Below are positions 27,893-36,632 of a stretch of DNA of 64,000 nt, one piece after another. The DNA is taken from contig CAVYON010000053.1 of the NCBI GenBank assembly GCA_963770035.1, positions 124,001-188,000 on the forward strand. The letters run 5' to 3'. The DNA comes from Roseiarcus sp963770035 (lineage in GTDB: Bacteria; Pseudomonadota; Alphaproteobacteria; Rhizobiales; Beijerinckiaceae). Within the stretch, counting starts at the first letter, position 1; every line of letters starts with the position of its first letter. Both the position numbers and the translations under genes were made by a program. The notes under the pieces were generated by a model, which searched no databases, was not told where the DNA came from, and saw only the letters and a program-made list of their open reading frames with translations.

Positions 27893-29438
27893 TGGTGGTG
27901 CGCAGGCCGATCACCAACTCGTTCTTGATTGGCTGCGCCGGTGCGTAAGGGTTGGCGAGGCCGCCGCCGGGGTTGATGACATACTGGACGTCGGGCTGGA
28001 CCTGCCAGGAGGGCAGGGCTTGAATCTGATAAGTCGCCTCCAAGAACGTCTCCGTGCCGCGTACCGGGTTGTAAGTATGCGGTGTGTATAATTGGAGCTG
28101 CCGGTCGTAGCCGGCCGCACCGCTGCTGACCTGCGCGACGCCGAAGCCGACGCCGAACACGTCGTTGTCGCGTCCGGGCAGCGGATCGTGCAGGATCAGG
28201 CCGCCATTAACGCTGACGCTGATCAAGTTGCGGTCCTGCAAGGTGGTGAACGCCGGGCGGAGGAAGGCGCTGATGTTGCGATTCGGGTCGCTCGAGCGCC
28301 AGATCATCTGGTCCGCCATTGCGTAGATCGAGTAGTTGCCTTGTTTCTGCGCCGGCATCCCGTTGCTCTCGGGGCTGGCGAGAGGGACGCCCAGGTTGTC
28401 GATTTGCCGGCTGCCGAAGTTCTCGCTGTCGTACCAGGCGCCGAGCTTGTACGCGCCCGGCAGCGGGCCGTCGGCGGCGGGCTTGCCAGACGGAGTTGCA
28501 GCGGGAAACACATACTGCAGCTCGCCGATCGCAAGAAGGCCAGTGTTCAGCGGAAAGCTCACGCCGTTCGGATTGCTTAGCTGGGAGTTGGGGGAATTCA
28601 GCGGGATCGGGCTCCCGTTGAAAAGCCCCGCCATGATCGTCAGGGCGTCGGACGGGCGCGACCGTGCGCGAACGCCGAGGCTTGCGAGCGGATAAGCGGG
28701 GCCGCCGCCGGGCAAATTTGCCGAAGGCAGCGCCGCCCAGCCCATCGCCTCGTTGAGGAAATACCCGGCATTCTGGCTCATCATGAACTCGTTGTCGAGG
28801 CTCTGTTCGCCGATCTTGACGTCGAAGCGGTCGCCGAAATTCTGCTGATACCAAAGCTCCCAGATTCGGATGGAAGCGTTGGCCTCGAGGCCGCTGACCG
28901 TCTGCAGGTTCATGAGATTAGAGGCGCTGAGAGCGCCGCCCCAGATATGGAAGCCGCTGACGCTCAGCATGCCGCCTGCGAGGCCGAAGAGCGGCTTCGT
29001 ATCGAGCTGTACCTGAGCGGTCGTAACGCCGTTGACCTCAAAGCCCTGGCGCACACCGCCGGTCAGGTTGCCGAAAGTCTCAGCCTCTTCGAAGAACTGC
29101 AGGGTGATGCCGTACTTGGCGAGCGCCGGCCTCAGGCCGCCGATATCGCCGAGCAGGTTCGCATTCTGCCAGTCGCCGCTCACGACGCCAAACGACTTGT
29201 CCGCGCCCGGGGGGGTGCCCGGCGCCGGCGCGTCGGCGCGCAGACGCGCATCGAAGATGGCGCTCGGCGCAGGGAGGGCGGGCCAGACCACGGCGTCCGT
29301 CGCGCCGTCCTGCTGCGTTTGCGCAGCCATCGGGAAGGGCGCGGAGGGGACGAGCGTGGCGGAGGGGTCAGCTGCAGCGGGGCTCCCGAAGGCCGCGGCG
29401 GCAAAGGCAGTGGCCGCGAGCCAGATGCGGCGCCGCAT
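27882..29438 (-). CDS. OprB-family carbohydrate-selective porin
   Basis: A 518-residue outer-membrane protein. The N-terminus has a signal peptide (MRRRIWLAATAFAAAAFG, cut near SPAAA-DPS). The body shows OprB features: SGDWQNANLLGDIGGLRPAL, YGITLQFFEEAETFGNLTGG, WELWYQQNFGDRFDVKIGEQ, YYDSENF-like strands, FLEATYQIQALPSWQVQPDVQY, and a C-terminal NELVIGLRTTITF ending in Phe, as required for barrel insertion. By family it passes sugars or other small solutes. I chose the ATG at 29438, since the 19 codons upstream are not signal-like. It lies downstream of the glycogen operon on the same strand, with a 279-bp gap. Confidence 0.88.
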   Translation of the reverse strand: MRRRIWLAATAFAAAAFGSPAAADPSATLVPSAPFPMAAQTQQDGATDAVVWPALPAPSAIFDARLRADAPAPGTPPGADKSFGVVSGDWQNANLLGDIGGLRPALAKYGITLQFFEEAETFGNLTGGVRQGFEVNGVTTAQVQLDTKPLFGLAGGMLSVSGFHIWGGALSASNLMNLQTVSGLEANASIRIWELWYQQNFGDRFDVKIGEQSLDNEFMMSQNAGYFLNEAMGWAALPSANLPGGGPAYPLASLGVRARSRPSDALTIMAGLFNGSPIPLNSPNSQLSNPNGVSFPLNTGLLAIGELQYVFPAATPSGKPAADGPLPGAYKLGAWYDSENFGSRQIDNLGVPLASPESNGMPAQKQGNYSIYAMADQMIWRSSDPNRNISAFLRPAFTTLQDRNLISVSVNGGLILHDPLPGRDNDVFGVGFGVAQVSSGAAGYDRQLQLYTPHTYNPVRGTETFLEATYQIQALPSWQVQPDVQYVINPGGGLANPYAPAQPIKNELVIGLRTTITF

Positions 29439-29717
29439 CTCGGCTGGAAGCCTTGATTGGGGCTCAAGCCGCGCCGGGCGATGGCAAGGCAACACGAACT
29501 CCGGAAGTCAGAAGGTCCTTAGGCTGCGGCCTAACGGGTCTGCAGAACCGCCGGATGACAGTCGGGGCTGGGCGCCCCCTCCGTCAAGCCGGCGCTACGA
29601 CCCCTCCACAAGCTCAGGGCCGCCGCCGAGCGGCGCTGGCGCCGACCTGTTGCAAGAGTCCTATTTCCGAGGGGGACTTTTCGCTTTTCGGTTCCGAGCC
29701 CACTCGGCCGCCTCAAA

Positions 29718-32700
29718 TTAGCGCCGCGCCCTGGCGAGCGCCTCGAGGATCGTTCGCGCGCGCGGACCAGAGAACAGGGCGGTGACGTCGGCGCCGGTCT
29801 TGATGCGCCAGTTCGGCCGCTCGCGGTCGGTGCCGGGCAGGTTGGTCGCGACCACGTCGCCGGCGAGGTCATCGACCTGGGCGCTCGCCAGCAGCGAGCC
29901 GGCCCCGCCGATGAACGCGTGGACGGCGGCGGCTGTCGCATCCTCCAGCGGGGCTTCGTCGGCCGGCGCGACGTCGATCAGGCCGGCGGCGAGAAGCGCC
30001 GCGACCAGGGCACGCTTGTCGGCGCGGCGGGCGGCGATCGCCTCGCCCGCCTGCGCCAGCGTCCTCAAGCCCAGCGACAGCAGTTCGGCGATGTCCGCCC
30101 CGCGCCACCAGCCTGCTAGCGTTGCGAGATCGTGGGTCGCCACGCTCGCGGCCGACAACGCGGGGTAGCGTGCGGGCGGCGCAAAGTCTGCGCCATTGCG
30201 CTCGAACCACAATACGCGCATGCCCAAAATGTTCGCTCGCGTCATGCGGCTGCGGAACCCTTCCGCGACCGTGCCCAGATCCTCGCCCACGACCATGCAC
30301 CGGGCGCGCTGGCTTTCGAGCGCGATGTGGCCAACGAGTTCGTCGAGCGGATAGGAGAGGTACGCGCCTTCGGCCGGGGCGGCGCCCTCCGGGATCAGGA
30401 AGAGGCGCTGCAGGCCCATCGCGTGGTCGATGCGCAGCATGCCGGCATGCCGCATGTTGGCGGCGTACAGGGCGCTGAGGTCCGACCAGCCGCGCCGCGC
30501 GCCGATCAGCGGATTGGGGGCCGGAAGGCTCCAGTTCTGGCCCCACGACGAGAACGGATCGGGCGGCGCGCCGACCGTCGCGCCGCGCGTCAGCGCCCCG
30601 CCGCTCGCCCAAGCCTCGGCGCCGTCCGGGGCCGAGCCGACGGCTAGGTCGCGGTAGAAGCCGATCCCGAGTCCGCCCTTCCGCGCCCGGTCAGCGGCGC
30701 GCGCGAGCTGGCGGTCGGCCACCCATTGGCAGAAGAGGGCGAAATCGAAACCCTGCCGGTCGCGGTCGATCGCCGCCTCGACCGCCTTCGTATCGGCGTC
30801 GCGCAGCGCTTCCGGCCAAGCGCTCCAATTCTCGCCCGCTTCGCCCGCCGCGATCGCCTGGAAGGCCGCGAAGCGCCGCAAGGTCTTGCCGCCGCGGGCG
30901 ATGAAGGCGCGATACGCGGAGACGAGCTTGTCGTCCGGCCTCCCCGTGGCGAAACCGGCGAAAGCGGCGTGGAGCGCCTCGAGCACGGCGCGCTTGATCC
31001 GCCAGACCGCAGGATAGTCGACGAGCCGGGCGGACGAGGCCGCCGCGGCGGCCGGCGCCAGCGCCTTCAGCGCCGTCTCGGCGGCCGCGTCGCGCGGTAG
31101 GTCGGCGTCGAAGACGTCGATCAGGATCGGATCGAGGAAGCGTCGGTCTGAAGGGTAATACGGGCTCGCCCGCTCGCGGTCGCCGGGGAAGAGCATGTGC
31201 ATGGGGCTGACGCCCAGATAGGCCGCGCCGGCGCCGCCGGCCGCCTCGGCCGCGAGCGCGAGCGACTCGGTGTCGCCGATCCCCTGGTCGCCCTCGCGGC
31301 GCAGGGCGTAGAGCTGCGCCGTCACGCCGAACCGCTTGGCGACCGCGCCTTCTCCTGCGTAGCACTTCGGCGGCGCGACGGTCAGCGCGCAGTCGACGCC
31401 GTCGACCGTTAACCGGTGGCGACCAATTGGCATCGGGGGCAGGGGGATGGTTCGTTCTATGACGGCGCGACCGTCGGAGAGCTCGTTTCGGACGCCGTCG
31501 CCGGCGGGCGCTCGCCACTCCATGACCCGCCCGTCCTCGAGGGCGAGGCGGGTCACGCACGCGCCTACCGCGTCGCGCACCGGCGCGACCGGGGGCTCGT
31601 CCAGTCGAACGAGCAGGGACGGCGGCACGCGCCGCCGGCGCGTCTCGTCGAGCACGCTCCTCAAACTGTCCCGCGCCTCAGATTCTCCGGCCGCGGCGAC
31701 CCCGAGCGCGTTCAGGAGCGCGATCCTGCTTTCGGGCGAGACGATCGTCCGCTTGCCGTTGATGCCCTGCCACTCGGAGGCGACGCCGACCGCGGCTGCA
31801 AGCGCGTCGATCGTGGCGGCGGTCGGCGGGCCGCCCCGCTGGCGGCCAGCGACAGGCCCTTCGCTGAGGATAAGGCAGGCGCGGGCCGCGAGCTTGCAAA
31901 AGTCGGCAAGGGCGAGCGGCTGCTCGGGCGATTCAGGCGCATCCGTCGCCAGCAGCGTCCGCCACCCCATGCCTGCGCGCGGTTCCGGGAGGCGAAGCTC
32001 CACGTCGGCTGCGGAGCGGTTCATCGCTACGGCGACGCGGTCGAGACCGCCCCCGTTGGGCGCAGCGAAAACCGCGACGATCACGGCTCCGGCCGGATCG
32101 TTCCAGCCCGACTGCGACATCGGCCCGTCGGCGTCGCGCCATTCGACATCGGCGAGGCCTGTCGCATCGAGCGGCCGACCGGTCAGGAAGGCGTCGCGCG
32201 ACAGCGCCGGATGGTCGCGGCGGGCCCGGACGAGGCGGCTCGCGAAACGGGTCAGCGCTGCGTCTGCGCGCTTCCAGTCGATCGCCGTGGTCGCATTGTC
32301 GATTGCATAGGCGTTGTTGTTGCCGCCCTGGGAGAAGCCGAGCTCGGATCCCATCGCCAGCATCGGGGTCCCGCGCGCCGCCAGAAGCAGGGTCAGGAGG
32401 TTGCGCTGATCGCGCGCCCGGGCCTCGACGATCACGGAGTCGCTGCTCGGCCCCTCGACGCCATGGTTCCAAGAATAGTTGGCGTCGGTCCCGTCGTGGC
32501 TGTGCTCGCCGTTAGCCTCGTTGTGCTTGCGGGCGTAGGAGACGAGGTCGGCGAGCGTAAAGCCGTCGTGGGCCACGATGAAATTGACGCCCTTCGACGG
32601 TGCGGCGGCGGCGTCGAAAACATCGCGCGAGCCGGCGAGGCGGGTGGCGATTTCGCCGCGCACGCCGGGATCGCCGCGCCAGAATCGGCGCGCGGCGTCC

Positions 32701-33857
32701 CGAAAACGGTCGTTCCATTCCGTCCAGGCCGACCCGAAGCGGCCGAGCTGGTAGCCGCCTGGGCCGACGTCCCAGGGCTCGGCGATGAGGCGCGCCTTGG
32801 AGACGATTGGATCGTCGGCCAGCACCTGAAAGAACGGCGCGTGGGCGTCGAAGCCGTTCGCCCCGCGCCCGAGCGCGGTCGCCAGATCGAACCGGAAGCC
32901 GTCAATTCCGCCGTGGACCATCCATCGCCGAAGCGCGCCGATCGCCATCGCGACGACGAGCGGACGATCGAGCGCCAGGCAGTTGCCAGTGCCGGTGTCG
33001 TTGACATACGCGGCCGGATTGTTCGGATCGAGACGGAAGAAGGTCGCGTTGTCGAGGCCGCGGAACGACAGGGTCGGGCCGAACGCATCGCTCTCGCCGT
33101 TGTGATTGAAGACGACGTCGAGGATCGCCTCCATGCTGGCGGCGTGGAGCGCGTCGGTCGTGGCGCGCACCTCGGCCCAGCCGCCGGGCGCGAGGCGTGG
33201 GTCGGGCGCGCCGTAGACGACCGGGTTGTAGCCCCAGGCGTTGGCGAGCCCGAGCGGCGGCAGGTGGCGCTCGTCGACAAAGATGTCGGCCGGCATGATC
33301 TCGACCGCGGTCACCCCGAGCCCGGCGAGATGGGCGATCGAAGCGGGATGGGCGAGACCGGCGAAGGTCCCGCGCGCACTCTCCGGAATGTCGGGGTTCA
33401 GCCGGGTAAAGCCACGCAGGTTGAGCTCATAGATGACGAGCGCCTCGGGCGCGATCCGCTTGCGACCCGGATCGCCGGCAGGGGGCGCGCCGGCGATCGC
33501 CTTCGGCGCGTGGGGGCCGCTGTCCTCGCCGAACGCGAACATGGTCGGATGCAGGCGAAACGGGTGATCGAACGCGTAGGCGTAGGGATCGGCGAGGAGC
33601 TTCGAGGGATCGAAGCGATGGCCTCGCGCCGGGTCGAACGGACCCTGGACGCGAAAGCCATAGTGCGCGCCGGCGAGGTATCCGGGCGCGGCGCCGCGAA
33701 ATATCCCGTCGGCGTCGCGTTTCAATGGAAACTGCGCCGTCTCCCGGTCGCCGTTGAACAGACAGAGCGATACGTCAGTGGCGTTCGGCAGGTCGAGGGC
33801 GGCTTCCAGCCCGCGCGGCGTCGCGCGGGCGCCGAGTTCGCTAGCCCCCATGCTCAT
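29718..33857 (-). CDS. GlgX-MalQ fusion: glycogen debranching enzyme plus 4-alpha-glucanotransferase
   Basis: A 1,379-residue two-enzyme protein. The N-terminal 650 or so residues are GlgX (GH13 debranching): an N-terminal carbohydrate-binding fold (HYGFRVQGPFDPARGHRFDP), then GH13 residues in FRFDLATALG, LIAEPWDVGPGGYQLG and IVAHDGFTLADLV. From about residue 670 comes MalQ (GH77): DQGIGDTESL, MLRIDHAMGLQRLF, VVGEDLGTVAEGF and ATHDLATLAGWW. GlgX removes branches from phosphorylase-limit glycogen, and MalQ disproportionates the maltooligosaccharides freed. The start ATG at 33857 overlaps the glgA stop by 4 bp. The frame runs open upstream, but that part only mirrors glgA. It is the last gene of the glycogen operon. 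Confidence 0.92.
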   Translation of the reverse strand: MSMGASELGARATPRGLEAALDLPNATDVSLCLFNGDRETAQFPLKRDADGIFRGAAPGYLAGAHYGFRVQGPFDPARGHRFDPSKLLADPYAYAFDHPFRLHPTMFAFGEDSGPHAPKAIAGAPPAGDPGRKRIAPEALVIYELNLRGFTRLNPDIPESARGTFAGLAHPASIAHLAGLGVTAVEIMPADIFVDERHLPPLGLANAWGYNPVVYGAPDPRLAPGGWAEVRATTDALHAASMEAILDVVFNHNGESDAFGPTLSFRGLDNATFFRLDPNNPAAYVNDTGTGNCLALDRPLVVAMAIGALRRWMVHGGIDGFRFDLATALGRGANGFDAHAPFFQVLADDPIVSKARLIAEPWDVGPGGYQLGRFGSAWTEWNDRFRDAARRFWRGDPGVRGEIATRLAGSRDVFDAAAAPSKGVNFIVAHDGFTLADLVSYARKHNEANGEHSHDGTDANYSWNHGVEGPSSDSVIVEARARDQRNLLTLLLAARGTPMLAMGSELGFSQGGNNNAYAIDNATTAIDWKRADAALTRFASRLVRARRDHPALSRDAFLTGRPLDATGLADVEWRDADGPMSQSGWNDPAGAVIVAVFAAPNGGGLDRVAVAMNRSAADVELRLPEPRAGMGWRTLLATDAPESPEQPLALADFCKLAARACLILSEGPVAGRQRGGPPTAATIDALAAAVGVASEWQGINGKRTIVSPESRIALLNALGVAAAGESEARDSLRSVLDETRRRRVPPSLLVRLDEPPVAPVRDAVGACVTRLALEDGRVMEWRAPAGDGVRNELSDGRAVIERTIPLPPMPIGRHRLTVDGVDCALTVAPPKCYAGEGAVAKRFGVTAQLYALRREGDQGIGDTESLALAAEAAGGAGAAYLGVSPMHMLFPGDRERASPYYPSDRRFLDPILIDVFDADLPRDAAAETALKALAPAAAAASSARLVDYPAVWRIKRAVLEALHAAFAGFATGRPDDKLVSAYRAFIARGGKTLRRFAAFQAIAAGEAGENWSAWPEALRDADTKAVEAAIDRDRQGFDFALFCQWVADRQLARAADRARKGGLGIGFYRDLAVGSAPDGAEAWASGGALTRGATVGAPPDPFSSWGQNWSLPAPNPLIGARRGWSDLSALYAANMRHAGMLRIDHAMGLQRLFLIPEGAAPAEGAYLSYPLDELVGHIALESQRARCMVVGEDLGTVAEGFRSRMTRANILGMRVLWFERNGADFAPPARYPALSAASVATHDLATLAGWWRGADIAELLSLGLRTLAQAGEAIAARRADKRALVAALLAAGLIDVAPADEAPLEDATAAAVHAFIGGAGSLLASAQVDDLAGDVVATNLPGTDRERPNWRIKTGADVTALFSGPRARTILEALARARR

Positions 33858-35308
33858 GCGACGCGGCGTCCGACGGTCCGATAGAGCTCGGCGTAGCGCC
33901 TGGCTGGACCCTTCCAGGATACGTCCGCCCGCATTCCGTTCAGTCGCATCCGCCGCATCTGGACCGGGTCGCCATAGATTTCGAACGCTCGGCCAATCGC
34001 GTCCTCGAGCGCCTCGACCGTCGGCGGGGCGAACTGCACGCCCGTGGCGACGCCCGCCGCCAGAGCCGCGTCGTTCGCGTCGACGACTGTGTCCGCAAGC
34101 CCACCGACCCGGGAGACGATCGGCGTCGCGCCGTAGCGCAAGGCGCACAGCTGGGTCAGCCCGCAGGGCTCGAAGCGCGACGGCACCAGGATGAAATCCG
34201 CGCCCGACTGGAAGAGATGGGCGAGCTTCTCGTCGTAGGCGAATACGCAGCCGACCGAACCGGGCTGGCTCGCCGCGACGTCAGCAAAGCCCGATTCCAG
34301 CCAGCGCTCGCCGGAGCCGAGCAGCGCGAACTGTCCGCCCTGGTCGAGGATCCGCGGCAGCGCGTGCAGCAGCAGGTCAAGACCCTTCTGATGTGAGAGA
34401 CGGGAGACCACGGCGAACAGTGGGCGGTCCGCGCCGATCTCCAGTCCGAGCCGGCCTTGCAGCGCCCCCTTGTTGCCTACGCGCGCGTCGATGCGCAACG
34501 GGTTGTAGGTCTGCGCCAGGTCCGGATCGGTCGACGGGTTCCAGACCTCCTCGTCGATCCCGTTGAGGATGCCGTGCACCGCCCCGGCTCGGGCGCGCAG
34601 CAACCCGTCGAGGGCCATGCCGAATTCGGGGGTCTGGATCTCGCGCGCGTAGGTTGGCGAAACGGTGGTGACGAGGTCGGAGAGTTGCAGGCCCGCCTTC
34701 AGATAGCCGACGCCGCCGAAGTACTCGACGCCGCCGACCGACAACGCCTCGTCGGGCAGCCCGAGCTCCCAGAACACCGAAACCGGGAAATGGCCCTGGA
34801 ACGCCAGGTTGTGAACCGTGATGACCGAGCCGGGCGCCCGTCGCCCGGAATACTTGAGATAGGCGGGGGCGAGGCCCGCCTGCCAGTCGTGGGCGTGCAC
34901 GACGTTCGGCTGGAAGGCCGCAACGGCGCCGAGCCCGATGTCGGCCCCCACCCGGGCGAGCGCGGCGAAGCGGCGCGCGTTGTCCGGCCAGTCCGTTCCA
35001 TCGGGGCCGAGGTAGGGATTGCCAGGACGATCGAAGAGATGCGGCGCGTCGATCGCGAAGAGGTCGAGCCCCGCCGCGCGGCCGGCGATCACCCGCGCCG
35101 GCGCGCCGAACAGATCACCGTATTCGTGCGCGACCTCCGCGTCGCTGAGCTTGGCCTTGACCGCGGGGTATGCCGGCGTCAGCGTTCGCATCTCGAGGTT
35201 TTCGCGCACGAGGGCGCCGGGCAGGGCGCCGGCGACGTCGGCGAGGCCGCCGGTCTTGACGAGAGGGAAAACTTCCGAGGCGACGGAGATAACCTTCAGA
35301 ACGCTCAT
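33854..35308 (-). CDS. glgA: Glycogen synthase (ADP-glucose)
   Basis: A 484-residue GT5 glucosyltransferase that adds glucose from ADP-glucose to the non-reducing ends of glycogen. It shows the N-terminal ADP-glucose motif KTGGLADVAG, VVHAHDWQAGL, VSRLSHQKGLDLL and the C-terminal FILVPSRFEPCGLTQLCALRYG with the catalytic Glu. The length is standard. It overlaps glgC upstream (4 bp, ATGA) and glgX-malQ downstream (4 bp), so all three are translationally coupled. Confidence 0.97.
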   Translation of the reverse strand: MSVLKVISVASEVFPLVKTGGLADVAGALPGALVRENLEMRTLTPAYPAVKAKLSDAEVAHEYGDLFGAPARVIAGRAAGLDLFAIDAPHLFDRPGNPYLGPDGTDWPDNARRFAALARVGADIGLGAVAAFQPNVVHAHDWQAGLAPAYLKYSGRRAPGSVITVHNLAFQGHFPVSVFWELGLPDEALSVGGVEYFGGVGYLKAGLQLSDLVTTVSPTYAREIQTPEFGMALDGLLRARAGAVHGILNGIDEEVWNPSTDPDLAQTYNPLRIDARVGNKGALQGRLGLEIGADRPLFAVVSRLSHQKGLDLLLHALPRILDQGGQFALLGSGERWLESGFADVAASQPGSVGCVFAYDEKLAHLFQSGADFILVPSRFEPCGLTQLCALRYGATPIVSRVGGLADTVVDANDAALAAGVATGVQFAPPTVEALEDAIGRAFEIYGDPVQMRRMRLNGMRADVSWKGPARRYAELYRTVGRRVA

Positions 35309-36588
35309 TGTTTGAGCTTTTCGATCATCGGACCGGTGATCAGGGTGACGCCCTTCTCCGTGCGCCGGAACCGCTTAGCGTCGAGTTCCGGATCCTCTCC
35401 GACGACGAGACCGTCGGGGATGTGGACCTCGCTGTCGACCACAACCTTGTTCAGTCGGACGTGGCGTCCGACCGACGCGTAAGGCAGGACGACCGCCTCG
35501 TGGATCGTCGAGTAGGAATGGACGCGCACTCCGGTGAAGACAAGCGAACGGCTGAGCGAGGCGCCCGAAACGATGCAGCCGCCCGACAGCAGCGACTGGA
35601 TCGCCAGGCCGCGGCGTCCGTCGACGTCATGGACGAACTTGGCCGGCGGCGTGATTTCGCCGTAGGTCCAGATCGGCCAGTCCCGGTCGTACAAGTCGAG
35701 GTCGGGCACGACGTCGGTGAGGTCTACATTCGCCTCCCAATAGGCGTCGACGGTGCCGACGTCGCGCCAGTAATGTTTGGCCTCCTCGCTTGAGCGCACG
35801 CAAGACTCCGAGAAATGGTGCGCGACCGCTTTGCCGTTCTTGACGATGTAGGGGATGATGTCCTTGCCGAAGTCGTGCGCTGAGGCCGGGTCGGCTGCGT
35901 CCTGTTTCAGGAGTTCGATCAGGAACGACGTTTCAAAAACATAGATGCCCATGCTGCAAAGCGCGACGTCGGGCTTGCCGGGCATGTGAGGCGGGTTCTT
36001 CGGCTTCTCGAGGAACTCGATGATGGTGTTGCTCTCATCGACGTGCATGACGCCGAAGCCCGTCGCCTCCTCCAGCGTGGCCTCGAGACAGCCGACGGTG
36101 ACGTCCGCATCCGAGTCGACGTGCTGCTGCAGCATCTTCTCGTAATCCATCTTGTAGACGTGGTCGCCGGCGAGCACGACCATGAATTGCGGCTTGTAGC
36201 TTTCGATGATGTCGATGTTCTGAAAGACGGCGTCCGCAGTGCCGAGATACCACATCGTCTCGCTGACGCGCTGCGAGGCCGGCAGAATGTCGAAGCTCTC
36301 GTTCCGCTCGGGCCGCAGGAAGTTCCAGCCGCGCTGCAGGTGGCGGATCAGGCTGTGGGCCTTGTACTGCGTCGCCACCGCGATGCGGCGGATGCCGGAG
36401 TTGAGCGCGTTGGACAACGCGAAGTCGATGATGCGCGATTTGCCGGCGAAATAGACCGCGGGCTTGGCGCGCCGGTCGGTCAGCTCCATCAGGCGGCTGC
36501 CGCGTCCCCCGGCAAGGACGTAGGCCATCGAGTGGCGGGCGAAGGGCGGGGAGAGCCCCATCTCCTTCGCGGATCGTGTCCTCAGCAT
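35305..36588 (-). CDS. glgC: Glucose-1-phosphate adenylyltransferase
   Basis: A 427-residue ADP-glucose pyrophosphorylase, the committed step of glycogen synthesis (glucose-1-phosphate plus ATP gives ADP-glucose plus PPi). It has the nucleotidyl-transferase motif VLAGGRGSRLMELTDRRAKP, the WYLGTADAVFQN and VLAGDHVYKMDY motifs, the sugar-phosphate-binding region FLEKPKNPP, and a C-terminal left-handed beta-helix. The family is allosteric; which activator works here cannot be read directly. The ATG at 36588 is 44 bp after glgB; the gap is AT-rich with TTATCTTATT and TTATTATCT. Confidence 0.97.
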   Translation of the reverse strand: MLRTRSAKEMGLSPPFARHSMAYVLAGGRGSRLMELTDRRAKPAVYFAGKSRIIDFALSNALNSGIRRIAVATQYKAHSLIRHLQRGWNFLRPERNESFDILPASQRVSETMWYLGTADAVFQNIDIIESYKPQFMVVLAGDHVYKMDYEKMLQQHVDSDADVTVGCLEATLEEATGFGVMHVDESNTIIEFLEKPKNPPHMPGKPDVALCSMGIYVFETSFLIELLKQDAADPASAHDFGKDIIPYIVKNGKAVAHHFSESCVRSSEEAKHYWRDVGTVDAYWEANVDLTDVVPDLDLYDRDWPIWTYGEITPPAKFVHDVDGRRGLAIQSLLSGGCIVSGASLSRSLVFTGVRVHSYSTIHEAVVLPYASVGRHVRLNKVVVDSEVHIPDGLVVGEDPELDAKRFRRTEKGVTLITGPMIEKLKQ

Positions 36589-36632
36589 TGCGGACTCCCT
36601 TATCTTATTGGCTTTATTGACTTATTATCTGG

